Part shown: one piece after another, positions 1 to 35,744 of the stretch
Numbering within the stretch: the first letter of the stretch is position 1
How the letters are laid out: every line of letters begins with the position of its first letter
Assembly (NCBI GenBank): GCA_903813345.2
Contig: CAIIXF020000012.1
Coordinates: forward strand, 19,291,520-19,351,519
DNA from: Owenia fusiformis
Taxonomy: Eukaryota; Annelida; Polychaeta; Sabellida; Oweniidae
Direction of reading: 5' to 3'
DNA: 60,000 bases
Translations under genes and position numbers: made by a program
Notes under the pieces: model-generated
The model's input: only the letters and a program-made list of their open reading frames with translations
Database searches by the model: none
What the model was told of the DNA's origin: nothing

Positions 1-435
1 CTGTTGAGTATCGTAATTGCTCTTTTAAATTATTGTTCTTTTCTCCCTTGCGCTCAAGCATTCAATTCCAACCTGGTCGTAAATGCGTTATTTTCTGTTC
101 TCTTGTTTTTATTGGCATTTATATATAATTAAAAAGAATTTGTTTGCAATTTCTGGTCATTTTAAAATAGTGTTGTAGGAGTATAGTCTTGTTGTGTGTT
201 TATGATATTTGACAGAAATTGAAACGCTAGCTTTGTAGGAGCTTCACCTTTGATTCGAAACCCATGTGCATCATTTACATCATTCGATTCAGACAAACTA
301 TTGGCGAGGGCCTTAGCACATTGATAATTCAGCTCTTAAACAGATATGATTGCACTCGTACAGTATTATCTTAGGTGCGATCGTGTTTTTTTGTTTTTGA
401 AGTAGTAATAACGATTTGACAACGATGCAGATGCA

Positions 436-800
436 TACAGGATGAGTCAAAAAGTCAATCTTTTGTTCATCCCAATTTTTATCATGCAAAAGAAATCGTG
501 AAATCTATGGCATACATATATGACACAATGTTAGGCAAGAAATGCCAAATGCATAAATGTATCTTCAGCGCAAACCCTTTCATTCATAACACAAACAGGA
601 AGGGGGGTTGAACATCACTCCACCAATTGAAAATCGACACCAGAATGTTAAAATGAAATTCCTTGTTTGAACATCATGTTGCCAAGAAATACCCAAATTT
701 TCTGCGAAGACAAATTTGAAAAAGTGTCAACAATATTGGCCACCTTAACCAGGTGAATTGCTATACTTGTCTCATGTTTGACCGCCATGTGATTCATAAA
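436..800. mobile_element. Possible eroded Tc1/mariner-type relic
   Basis: TACAGGATGAGTCAAAAAGT at 437-456 resembles the common mariner-type terminal sequence TACAGGGTGnnnCAAAAAGT. I could not find the matching inverted terminus or an open frame, so this may be one surviving end. The rest of 1-930 shows no gene. Confidence 0.25.
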
Positions 801-929
801 ACAGATCGGCCTGAGATACCAAGTGTACTATTTTTCTCATATTTGAGTACTTGAGAGTACTTGAGTACAGAAAAACAAAAACAGAAAAAGATAACGTATC
901 GATCAAAAGACAGCGGTTACACAGGTGTA

Positions 930-1640
930 AAGGTCCATGTGCAGTATGACAAGTGATTTTAGACGGTCATATCTTTCACCATGGGTACTTTTTGGCCATC
1001 AATACAATGTTTTTTATTGAAACAATATGTTTTCTTTCAAGTGAAGTCCCCATGGTAGTAAAATGTCATTCTAACTCTCTGAAAAATTATGGATTACCCC
1101 ACCTTTGCACTTTTTAAAAACGTTAAGCTCATTTTCTAAAGAGAGGATCTTGTTTTTCTCAATTTAAACATATCAACAGTTTCTCCTACACTATATTAAC
1201 GGTTCCTGAAAAGGGGATGCGGATTGAAATCCGTTAAAGTTAAAAACTACATATCCCATGTTATTTTCCCATGTTGTTTTCAGCATAATTTTGGTCATCG
1301 AGAATTGATATCTTCAAAACTAGACTTTCGATACCATTCTACTTTTGAAGAAGTTTTAGACCCTTGTTGAATAATCTTTTCATGCAATAAAAACCAGAAA
1401 AAGAAGATCCTCTTTTGAGTAATTAAATAGGTTCAACATTTTGAAAAAATGTTGACATGTCCGTCCATATTCATATATTTTCGAATTGTTCGATTGATAT
1501 TTTTATCACCATGGGTACTTTACTTGAAAGGAAACATATTGTTTTAATAAAAAACAAGTTGTATTTATGCCCAGAAAGTATTCATGGTTTAATATATGAC
1601 TGTCTAAAATCAATTGCCATACTGTTTTCTCAAATTAGAG
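930..1640. repeat. Long inverted repeat (foldback element)
   Basis: The arm around 930-1070 is the reverse complement of the arm around 1500-1640 with scattered mismatches. For example, GAAAACATATTGTTTCAATA read on the minus strand of the left arm matches GGAAACATATTGTTTTAATA at 1528-1547. The TCTAAAATCAnTTG blocks and ACCATGGGTACTT blocks are shared too. The centre (1075-1490) is only partly symmetric. There is no credible coding capacity, so this is probably a non-autonomous inverted-repeat transposon. Confidence 0.6.
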
Positions 1641-2101
1641 GTAAAAAGGTTTTGGAGACTGGGAGATATCAGATACAAAGTACGGTCCATTTTTTATGCC
1701 CACCCAGGTACATCTAATGTGGTTTTGAAAGTGTTTATCAGATTTGAAAATTTAATTTCTTTGATAGGTCGTGGAAATTCCCCATGGACCCCATGTCATA
1801 AAATCACAAATGTGAGATATATGAATAAATATAATCATTATTAGTAAAGTAAACTACATAGTAGATAATATAGATATACATGCCAAGTACATAGTAAAAC
1901 ATATATAGAGAATAATAAGATCAAAATCGCTTCAAAAAATATCCTGAATCCGTTAACTGCAGGTTGAAAGGATATTTTCGATGACGGGCCCCTGATACTA
2001 TTATAGGAATACTAGTATACTATAATAAACTGATATTATAGTAAAATCTAGCAATTTATAAACAGCATGCAGCGATTTTATATTAAATTGTCCATGTGCA
2101 T

Positions 2102-26319
<24,218 letters not shown>

Positions 26320-28111
26320 ATCTGGGATTCTTTTCTATGTTCTTTCAATAATTTAACAAAATAATATATACACCACTTGCAAGCTTACTGTGTGGTTTAT
26401 TTACTCCTTGAATATTTGCTTGTTGATAAAGTTCGTGTCTGCTCATCGAGATCTGAAGCTATGTTTTAAAATCGGACATCCACTTTGGTATTTATCTATC
26501 AAGGGTTCATTATCAAACATAATTTAGACAAAGTTTATTATCATTTTACAATTGTCCGTTTTTGTTTGACATTCAACTTTTTGTTTTTATGAGTTCTATG
26601 TTCTATGTTCAATATAAAAGGCATATTAACTTCCCAATAAGTAAGCGTCATTTCCTCATTTTAAGAATGCTTCAAAGGATACGTCATTTTAACAGTCACA
26701 TTTTCGTAGTAAACCCGTGAATGTTTTACACATAAATTTTATGAACACAAAAAAAGATAAACTTTTTGTTACGATTATATATCTTTTTAAACAAATTATG
26801 ATGTTTTTTGACCGCTTTAAAACGTGCATATCTCATATTTTTATATTTATCTTTTATCGTTTATTTGTTTTTTGGAATCCTTCAGCATTTTAGATGAGGG
26901 TATACCCGTTTTGCAATAAACTGAAAACTTCACTAGAATTTACGAGTAAGGGAGCATCTCAGCAAATTTTTGTAGGGGTTGAATATTTATTTTCAGGTTC
27001 AGACGATATGTCAAAATTACTATAGAGACATAGCAAAAATAAAGCTTTGGCAACTCTATGAGGTTCACATCTTTACTTTAAAAGGCTTGATTTTGTCCTT
27101 TTATTCATTACGAAGTAAATTTACTTTTGTCCGTTGATATGGTTTGATGAAAAAAAACTTTTGAAATGATCAGAAAATAAATCTAATATACTGTACTATC
27201 GTGTTCAACAGATATTGACATCAAATTGTTGAACAAAACGATATCACCCATAATCAAATAATATCGAAAGCCGGTACTGAAAACATTCTGTGAATCAATT
27301 TTTTTGAGATACGCCCTAATGCAAGATTTAAATACAATGACTGCATTTGTAAAACCTTGAATTCACATTTAGTCAAATTAACTTCCCCTGGAACAGTCGA
27401 AACGATTTTTCATAAATAGTTATACATCCCTTAACTCATCCACGTCTAGTGGAAATATATCGTCCTCGGACCATAGGAAATAGAGTAGATGTTAGAAATA
27501 TAACACATTATGTACACAATGCACGCGCTTCCAATATAGAATATGTCGCCCTGTAAGTGTTGATCGACTACGACTATATATACTATATATTATATAGGAT
27601 ATTCGGCGCTACGAAATATCCTGACATGTATATATTTTATTACTTCAATTCGTTTAATAATTATTTATTTTATCTACTTGATTATTGTCGACATATGTTC
27701 ATATGCATATTGTTTACAGCATGGTAGATCAAATATCCGTTTCAGTTGTATTACTTTTTATACATTAATTTTACATTTTTGTAATCTAAAAAGAGATCAC
27801 ATGCACTTGTTCAGTTGTAAATTACTTCATAGGGGTCGGAAGAAGTAATAAGACCTGACCTACTGTACACTCGGAAGAACTATGCATTTGTTTCATTTGA
27901 CTGGATTTCTGTGTATGACCTTAATACCTGCAGTTAAGGGCTGCTGTGTGTGGGAAATTACGAATAGGGAGCGAAAATGTAAGTAGTTAATCAGAAAAGA
28001 GTAATTTTGGGGCTACACGCATATACCAATGAATGACATCGCGAACATCTTAAGCAATATCGTATCGCAAAAATTGCTTGGAAGTGTATAATTGTCTCGA
28101 TAGCCAGTATA
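26320..28111. other. Gene-free region upstream of the MMP gene
   Basis: AT-rich, with no open frame that looks coding. It should hold the MMP promoter. Apart from the tentative TATA box I cannot point to regulatory sites. Confidence 0.4.
26361..26372 (-). promoter_or_regulatory. Possible TATA box of the MMP gene
   Basis: On the minus strand GTATATATTAT lies about 45 bp upstream of the MMP start codon. It could place a start site only about 15-20 nt before the ATG. The local sequence is AT-rich, so chance occurrence is likely enough to keep this tentative. Confidence 0.25.
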
Positions 28112-28563
28112 CAGGGTGTTCCAAAAGTAACAGAACTTATGCTGGCATTTTGTCAATTCTGCACCAAGTGTCTTCAAATTTTCACAAATTGTACTTTGAG
28201 ATATTGCAACTAAAATTGCAAAGTTTCTGTAGTAACATGACATCACAATACCCGGGGCAACTATTCCATGAAAATGTGATATCTAACATTTTTGATTTAC
28301 TGAAGAAAGTATCTAATTCACCTATTACAGTACAACATTTCTCGTTTGTTTTATTAGTTGCTTTGTTGTAATGGTCTTGCAATGCAACTCAGATCCAAGT
28401 ATGATGTCAAAAGAATAATATTTTCTTCATTTCCTGGAATATCAATATTTATTCCATGATGGAGAAATTCCCTGCAACCTGATTGGTCCATGTAACTTAA
28501 ATATGTATTGTATTTACACGCACTTTCCACTTAGCGTGGGATACAGAGTGAAAATGACGTCAC

Positions 28564-29102
28564 CGTTGGGATACGGTTCAGTGGAGAGGTTAAGCTTTGC
28601 ATATATAATCGAAACTGAACCTGTACGTATCACTCGACCATATACAAATTCATGTAGCCTTCTCATATAAATAGCCGTTCAAATCCAGTGTTTGTTTAGA
28701 CTACACCATAGCGTGTGATGATTCTATAGTATGTCATTGATGCGGTTTTATAGCTGGTTTTCTAATACATATTTTAAACGAGCTCGTTTCGTAAGATTTT
28801 TGGCGCTAAATCATGCATGACATACATCATCGTGTTCAGCAAGAATTCAACTGTACATCGAAATCAAAATTGACAGCATAGTGTTCAATAGACACGAGTA
28901 AAATGGTTCCCGTTGACCCAACGTCAACTATTCAAATCTCCCGTTCTAAACCCGAAACTCTGAAGCTGAAAGAGTATCTGAAGTAGACTAAGCGCGCATA
29001 AAACTATGAGCGCTCGATACATTCCTTTGTTAATTTTTGTACTTTGCGTTCACGGTTACGTTGTGAAAAACATCGTTAGCTTAACCTCTCCAGTATCCCA
29101 AC
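28564..29102. mobile_element. Nested inverted-repeat element
   Basis: GTTGGGATACGGTTCAGTGG with AGAGGTTAAGCTT on the left is the reverse complement of AGCTTAACCTCTCCAGTATCCCAAC on the right, apart from a 7-nt insertion. It sits wholly inside the larger mariner-type element, so it arrived later. Confidence 0.65.
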
Positions 29103-29578
29103 GCCCCAGATTTCCATCCAGGATATGACTGTTACTGAAAAAAATCAATGGCGATTACTTTACACCAACGCATGCTTATCTTTGAATTTTGCTATAAATA
29201 TCTGATTCAAATATCAGAAACGTATACTGGGATCACAACAATCAATAATTTTAAGATAAAAAACGCAATTTTGTAAATATAAGAAATCAATTTAAAACAT
29301 ACACATTGTTTTCATGAACTAATTAAAATCCAATATGGCAGACGAAAGTCGAAAAAACGTTTCGCTTCCCCTGCACTTCCAGCAGAAATTGAAGAAAAAA
29401 GAAAGAAAATCAAACGTCTCGTATAATACAATAAAAAGCAAACAACAAGGCCATAACGATTTTGACGGAATATCGATGTAAAATATCTCTGAGGTGAGAA
29501 GGTTGATCTGTTTCTCCGGCCTCAAGCCAAGGGACTTGATTTAGGCGAGTTTTATATGGGTAATCATGGAATAAAAAC

Positions 29579-29714
29579 GTTATTCAAGGATTTCTCGTGA
29601 AACACAGAAACTATTCTTCCCTTGAACGTCTGTATTTCACTCTGCTAGCGCATCGTGAAATACAACCTTCTCGGGAAGAATATTTTCTGTATTTCATTGG
29701 AATCATTGAATAAC
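29579..29714. mobile_element. Nested hairpin element
   Basis: A 136-bp foldback: GTTATTCAAGGATT and GAAACACAGAAACTATTCTTCCC on the left mirror GGGAAGAATATTTTCTGTATTTC and AATCATTGAATAAC on the right. Non-coding. Confidence 0.65.
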
Positions 29715-30679
29715 TTATAATATCAAAAGATGTGTAGCAAATGTAATTACCTCCAGTTGTTACATTTCAACTTTGATATGGGAGTACAAAATGCTTAAAG
29801 TCTCTGAAACTTTCTGCGTGGAATGTTGCCCCAGGTATTGTGATGTCATGTTACCATAGCAACCATTACTCTACCCGAGTTTCATAATCTTTTGTCGAAA
29901 CTTTGCAGTTCTAGTCACAATACATGAAAGTACAGTATGTAAAATTTTGAAGACAATTGGTGCACATATTTAACAAAATACCAGCACCAGTCCTGTTACT
30001 TTTGGAACACCCTGTACATACATGTATTTGTATCAAATCTGGGTTGGTCTCATTTATTGGCCCCGTCTACCAACACATGCTCGATTTCAGAAGAAAGACT
30101 GAAATTGAAAATACAAATATGGCAATAATTTCCTCTTCAAGTGTATACTAGGAAACACTATAATATATGATTTCATTGGTGTCAACATTATTGTTGTCAT
30201 GGCCATAGCCAAGCATGAAGCAGGCGAGGCAACTGAATCAGATCACAAGATACATATTATGCTGGTATTTGAAGAGTTTGGAGAGAGACCGTATTGTTAA
30301 ATTTTTAAGCTGAAAAGCTGCCTCGCCAAAATTGTGATTCTTGCTACGGCTCTGATTTATTTACTTTCATCGAATATACCGTCGATTGTTTATCTATTTA
30401 TCATATTTTATCCATATATAAGTCTAAAAGTCAAAGCTTATTGATGTAATTAGTAGCAATAATACACTATTTAAGCTTCGGTCATATTTGCTCTAGGGCG
30501 GGCGTACAACCGTACAACGGCCATAGCTTCACAAAGTCGGTATAGAAAATCTACATCTGACTGCTTATTCCCTGTATTTTTATGGTTTTTATGATTTAGA
30601 ATGTTGACACATTTCAAAATTCGATGTCGACCATACCATTCTGTAAATAGTTGATGTGTAACAACGTACTTCAAACGAG

Positions 30680-31015
30680 ATGGCCTACTAGACTAGGAAT
30701 GTAACTGCCATACTTCGACTCTATTAGGGACGCGTTTGCGACGTTGTGCAATCTGATATCAATTGCACTTTCGTGTGAACTCCGACAAAATGGGACTGGA
30801 CAAACTGCGAATGAGATGGACGTATTGAAGACTGTTTATGAACGAAGTAGCTAATTATTTCAGACAAATTTCCCGACCGTAGCCAGATTGTTTTACGACA
30901 GTTTTGTACGACTGGAAAGAACGGTTGGGAATCCAATTTCTTACAGACTCCAACCGCCTATCGCCTACAACCGTCACGAAAACGGACACCATTACAATAT
31001 GTGACAACTTTTTGG
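30680..31015. repeat. Probable MITE, related at one end to 3105-3170
   Basis: The stretch has the composition of a short element, with TTGCGACGTTGTGCAATC, GTACGACTGGAAAGAACGGTTGG and a terminus GAAAACGGACACCATTACAAT that is shared with 3105-3170 in reverse. The open frames are accidental. Confidence 0.35.
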
Positions 31016-31090
31016 TGATGACATAAAAAGTATGGGAATAAGTTTATGACCGTAGTGTAAGGTGATGCAGCATATTTTGCTTTCTATTTA

Positions 31091-31339
31091 GGGTTAGATG
31101 AGCTGAATGCTGTGTCAAAACAATATGAGGATGCATTGATGTTACCAGAATGTGCAAACTCAATCACACCCGATTGCTCTGTGGCTGCTACGTTCTGGAA
31201 CAAAGATGCCATATTAGCCGCTGAAGGACATGCCACTCATTATGGGAAAGACCATATTCGCGGTCGTAAGTATAAATGCGCACACGTACAGCAGCTATAC
31301 CATTGGGAATTGTTTGAATCACAAATAAATCATAAGTAA
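31091..31339 (+). CDS. Candidate terminal exon, unrecognised protein
   Basis: The open stretch follows a good acceptor (TTTCTATTTAG) and ends at TAA 31337-31339. It encodes about 82 residues including SKQYEDALMLPECANS, DCSVAATFWNKDAILAAEGH, ATHYGKDHIRGRKYKC and QQLYHWELF. The codon use looks coding and there are four Cys residues. I do not recognise the family. It enters in phase 1. I found no upstream exon, and no AATAAA shortly after the stop. It may be the last exon of a plus-strand gene or a captured exon fragment. Confidence 0.4.
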   Translation, partial: GLDELNAVSKQYEDALMLPECANSITPDCSVAATFWNKDAILAAEGHATHYGKDHIRGRKYKCAHVQQLYHWELFESQINHK

Positions 31340-31384
31340 TAGTAATTATAATTTTTATTATTATTTGAAGTGTTTTATTGCTAG

Positions 31385-31745
31385 AGGTCGTGCAAATATC
31401 CTTGATGCGAGTAGAAATAATCTTGCTTTACGTCATTAAAAATTCAAAATTCAGTCAAACTGATGTCATATTTGGAATCTACATGTAAAATTACGTCTAG
31501 AAATATGGTTACGTTTTGAAAAGAGTTTAACAACTTTTAATTTTCTTTGAAAATGTGACTTCTAGGTCGGGGAGATTCCCCATAGCCCCAATGTTGTAAA
31601 ATCACAAAAATGGAAATATATTTTCTTGTGTAGGACAGATAATATTTTCTTTTACTGGACATATTTTGATTTTTATAACTATCAGATACATAAGGATAAT
31701 ATGAAAAGTGAACCACTAAAACTGATGAATATTCAAGTTTAAGGG
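31385..31745 (+). repeat. Interspersed repeat family K, copy 1
   Basis: Blocks GATGCGAGTAGAAATAATCTTG, CTGATGTCATATTTGGAAT, ATGTAAAATTACGTCTAGAAATATGGTT and GTGACTTCTAGGTCGGGGAGATTCCCCATAG recur, in reverse orientation, at 44170-44375 and 38930-39115, and partly at 1740-1815. Confidence 0.7.
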
Positions 31746-31882
31746 AATTTTGTAATACCCTGCCATGTTATTTCCCCCGAATCAGCCACCTGGTGGCGAA
31801 ACTGTCAACTACTTACTAGCATCTGAGTAATTAATAACGTTTTGCGTCATCCAAATCTCCGAGTCTTCATTATTTCCCAAAA

Positions 31883-32067
31883 ATGCCAACCTGTACATTA
31901 GGTATCGAAGAAAAGTTGGAAGAAAGACGAGTACACGGTCCAGAAACACAATATACGGTAATATGGTACTATGTTAAGGGGAACAAAAAAGCAGTAGCAG
32001 CTTATGGCGTTGGTACGGTATATTCAATTGATGCGAGGGGGATGATGGAAATTGTCCAAGAGCGGCG
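31883..32067 (+). CDS. Candidate first exon, unrecognised protein
   Basis: An ATG at 31883 opens 61 codons ending at a strong donor GTAAGTACT (32068), leaving phase 2. It encodes EEKLEERRVHGPE, TQYTVIWYYVKGNKKAVAAY and GTVYSIDARGMMEIVQER. The pattern of a short acidic/basic head followed by a beta-rich xVIWYY segment recalls N-termini of some invertebrate BEN-type or chromo-like nuclear proteins, but this is only an impression. No second exon was identified. It could begin a plus-strand gene that contains the minus-strand DUF7869-type gene in an intron. Confidence 0.45.
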
Positions 32068-32920
32068 GTAAGTACTGAACTTGTTTGTTGAGTATAAGAC
32101 TAAGTACTCGGATTTATTTCATGTTCTAAATAAATGGAAAAATAGATGGCATTGTGGGTGTTGGTAGGGCTAGAATACATGGAAATGAATTTCAAGAGTC
32201 ACTTAATTTGTTGATTTAACAAATAATTCTATTTTGATCAACTTAATGACGACATGATTTGGATGTAATGATATGAACCTATTGACGCGTGGATTGAGAT
32301 TCAACATTGAAATTGTGATACTTTATTATAAGAGTAGATGAACTTTTTAAGGTTTTCAACATTATTTGTATCAATGGGAATTTAGCCCGACCTTTTTCAG
32401 AAAACTTGAAAATCTTCAGAATTTGAATCAAGGTAAATATAAACTGTGCAAATAAAAGCTTTTTGATAGAAAATTACACATTGAATTCTAGTATGTCATC
32501 AAATAGAAGAAAATGTTAGTCTTTAATGGTTAAAAATGCAGATCTCCTAAAATCTGAGATTTCAAATCTACTCGTATATGAAAAATGGAGACTTTAAGCT
32601 AATATATAAAGTCGAAACGGCATCGTATACGTACAAATCGCCCATATACAAGCTTCCTCACTAACCGATCGGGCTTCAGTGTTTTCTATTACTTGAATAT
32701 TTTAGACTGATGACATTTTTCCAAAATGTTAATGGCAACTGGAAGATACAGTACACAATGGAACTGAATGGCGGCGATTCTTACGCAGCACACATGTAGT
32801 TGATCGAATGCTACACTCCCATCCATAAGTTTGGCAACCTTTTTTCCCCATTGAACTATGTGTTAAAGCCTCTTTACATTTGAATTTTTATTTACTTAAC
32901 CGGCGATGAAATAACTTATG
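32068..32920. other. Unique AT-rich sequence
   Basis: I see no exon, repeat termini or RNA gene in this stretch. Confidence 0.4.
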
Positions 32921-33580
32921 ATATTGATGGAAACGTAACTTGACTTTATTTCCAATACCTCCAAATTTTCTCAATTTTTTCCTCAATTACAATAGGTCGA
33001 AAATTGATGATAAATTTGATGAATTTTTGAAAATCGTCATTCCCATGTAATCCAATGGGAAATGGAGGGTTCGGGGCAAGTCAGAAATCAGGATATCTTT
33101 TCAGTAAAAGATTCAGCAAAAATATTTTTATATAGAAAATTGAATTGTCTAACTTTTTTGAACACTAAGTGTTTAGTTTATTTGATGAATATTAAAGTTA
33201 CAGCGCTTCAAAGTCAATTTTGAAAATAATTTTTCGCCTCCTGTGTTATTTCAATGGGAGAGGTTTTTTGAAAAACAATTTTGACTTTAAAGCCCTATAG
33301 TTTTGTTGAACCTAAAGAAACATATCAATTTTTTGTTAAATATAGTTAGCAAATTCAATTGCCTGTCTAACTCGTATTTTTGCAAGGACTCGGATGGATG
33401 GATATTCTGTCATATGACTTGCGGCAAACCTACCATTTCCCATTGGTTAACATGGGAATGTCGATTTTCAAAAATTCATCAAATTTATCATCAATTTTCG
33501 ACCTATTGTAATTGAGGAAAAAATTGAGAAAATTGGGAGGTATTGGAATTAAAGTCAAATTACGTTTCCATTAATAGTAT
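32921..33580. mobile_element. Long inverted repeat (foldback element), copy 1
   Basis: The left arm (ATATTGATGGAAACGTAACT, TCCAATACCTCC, CAATTACAATAGGTCG, CATTCCCATGT, CCAATGGGAAATGG) is matched by the reverse complement of the right arm ending at 33580. The arms are about 150 bp or more, with a less symmetric centre. A diverged relative is at 50560-50870. Confidence 0.75.
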
Positions 33581-33814
33581 AAAAGTCCAAACTATTTAAA
33601 AAGGGAAAAAACCGTTTATTCCTTCATTTTTACCCTGTTAAATTAATATATGCATACGAAAAATATATACTATATAAGATAAAATTAATTCATGGGCCTA
33701 CAATATCTCGATGGTACATTTATTTGACACCCTCATCTTTTTTTCTCGTGCTCATTTTTTTATCTTGACTCAATACAAACTTAAATAACTTACAATTTTT
33801 CAGGTAATCCTTTC

Positions 33815-34665
33815 CCATAGAATAATCTACACAATAATCTCATGTTATATGTAAAATGGACTAATTACAACCCCATAGAATATTCTATGACGTCAATAAG
33901 AAAATGATTTTCACAAGCTCATAGAATATTCTATGATAACCCATAGAAAAACAATGCTTTTATAATGTAGCTCCATAGAACATTCTATGGTAATATACAA
34001 TTATTGAAAATCTACTTGCTTGCCTGAAATAACTGCATTACACTTCATAGAATATTCTATAGAAATAAGAAAAATAGTTTTAACACGCTCATAGAATATT
34101 CTATGATTACCCATAGAAAAACAACTCTTTCATAATGTAGCTCCATAGAATATTCTATGGTTATAGACAATTATTTGAAATCCATTTGCTTGCCTAAAAT
34201 AACTTCATTACACTTCATAGAATATTCTATAGAAATAAGAAAAATAGTTTTAACACGCTCATAGAATATTCTATGATTACCCATAGAAAAACAACTCTTT
34301 CATAATGTAGCTCCATAGAATATTCTATGGTAATAGACAATTATTTAAAATCCACTTGCTTGCCTGAAATAACTTCATTCTACTTCATAGAATATTCTAT
34401 AGGAATAAGAAAAATAGTTTTAACACGCTCATAGAATATTCTATGATAGCACATAGAAAAACAATGCTTTTACAACAAATGTAGCTCTATAAGAATATTC
34501 TATGGTAATAGAGAAATAATTCAAAATCCACTCTCTTGCCTAAAATAAGTACTTGTCACTTCATAGAATATTCCATAGCAATAAAAAGAATTATTTTAAC
34601 AAGCTCATGGAATATTCTACGATTACATATAGAAAGACAATGCTTTCAGAATATCCTATGGTTAT
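33815..34665. repeat. 170-bp satellite built on the palindrome CATAGAATATTCTATG
   Basis: The palindrome or a one- to three-base variant occurs about 16 times. In the best part it falls at 34046, 34090, 34144, 34216, 34260, 34314 and so on: spacing 44, 54 and 72 bp, summing to a 170-bp period. Unit spacers share AATAAGAAAAATAGTTTTAACACG and TTGCTTGCCT.AAATAACTTCATT. It is non-coding. Confidence 0.92.
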
Positions 34666-34929
34666 AGAGTAATATTTAAATAACCACTTGCTTGCCTATC
34701 ATTAGTTGACACTGATTATTTTCAGCGGGCTGAAAAAGTTATTTCATCATGTTTAGGGTCATTCTGACCATGGACATTGTGATCCTGGTCCTGTAAATGA
34801 TATGTGGAACTATTTGAATTGACTAGAGGTCAAGACAGAACTCTGTTATCTTTGTTCAAAAATGTCTAAAATGTCACATTTTTTGTCACTTCCTGTTTTG
34901 TCATATTCTGTTAAGTACCACTGCACCCG

Positions 34930-35077
34930 ATGCCTGGGCCACATTTGCTGCGATTCATCGGCCGGCGCCCGGCTGATTGATTATTCTGTTCAAAACTGAA
35001 TAGGCCTACGTTTGTGAACAGGATACTCAATCGGCCGGGTGCCGGCCGATGAATTGGGGCAAATGTGACCCAGGCAT
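34930..35077. mobile_element. 148-bp foldback MITE, copy 1
   Basis: A near-perfect hairpin: ATGCCTGGGCCACATTTGC, GATTCATCGGCCGGCGCC on the left; GGTGCCGGCCGATGAATT, GCAAATGTGACCCAGGCAT on the right. It is much richer in CpG than its surroundings. The second copy is at 59769-59910. Confidence 0.85.
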
Positions 35078-35744
35078 TAAGGTTTTCAACGAGTTTTGCG
35101 GCTATGAATGGACTGTCAAGTATGGTTAGCGTTACACTCAAACGCGAGTTTTATCATTCAATATACCCTACAGGTAGCATCCATTAGTATAGAAACCATT
35201 TGGTATCGTTCCATTTCCTTAGTATCTCATTCACGGTTTCACTCACTGTTCACTCATATAAATACGTTTGCATTCATTTATCACGTTTTTCTGTTGTGCG
35301 TCCTGAAGTGTGTCGTCTCATGGACGCTGCAATGGAAACATTTTGTTACTGTATTTCTGTGTTTCGGTAAATTCTCAACGTTACGCAATGATTATTAAAC
35401 ATTCCCTTTACCAGAAGAAATCCACACACTTTAGTTGGGTTTTGCAATACGATAGTACATCAATTAATGTAGAATAAAAAAGCAAATCCTGCACTTTTTA
35501 ATCCATATTTTCTACAAAATATTTTATTTATTTTTGTTCAAAATATACTTAGCTGTGTCATTTCATAAGCTATTGTTAAATTGGTTACAGCATGCCTCAT
35601 AACAATTTTATTGGAATCCATGAATATTGTATTTTGAGATACATAACTGTATCCTGTTCAATACGGAACCATCTCAAAATATGCTTGTATCTAATCCAAT
35701 GGAGTAGTCTTTGGTAATGGTGTGCAAACTAACACAATACTTAC

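Larger units (their letters stand above)
28112..30014. mobile_element. Mariner-type inverted-repeat element with long termini
   Basis: The ends are CAGGGTGTTCCAAAAGTAAC in inverted orientation, flanked by TA on both sides. Inverted similarity continues for about 200 bp (ATGACATCACAATACC.GGGGCAAC at 28237-28261 against 29850-29825). There is no transposase frame. The interior is filled with other inverted repeats (28564-29102 and 29579-29714), so it is a non-autonomous or gutted element about 1.9 kb long. Confidence 0.75.

Noticed and set aside
34911-35141. Open frame repeated at 59747-59935 with similar peptide
   Set aside because: Both lie in copies of the foldback MITE; the shared peptide comes from the shared hairpin.
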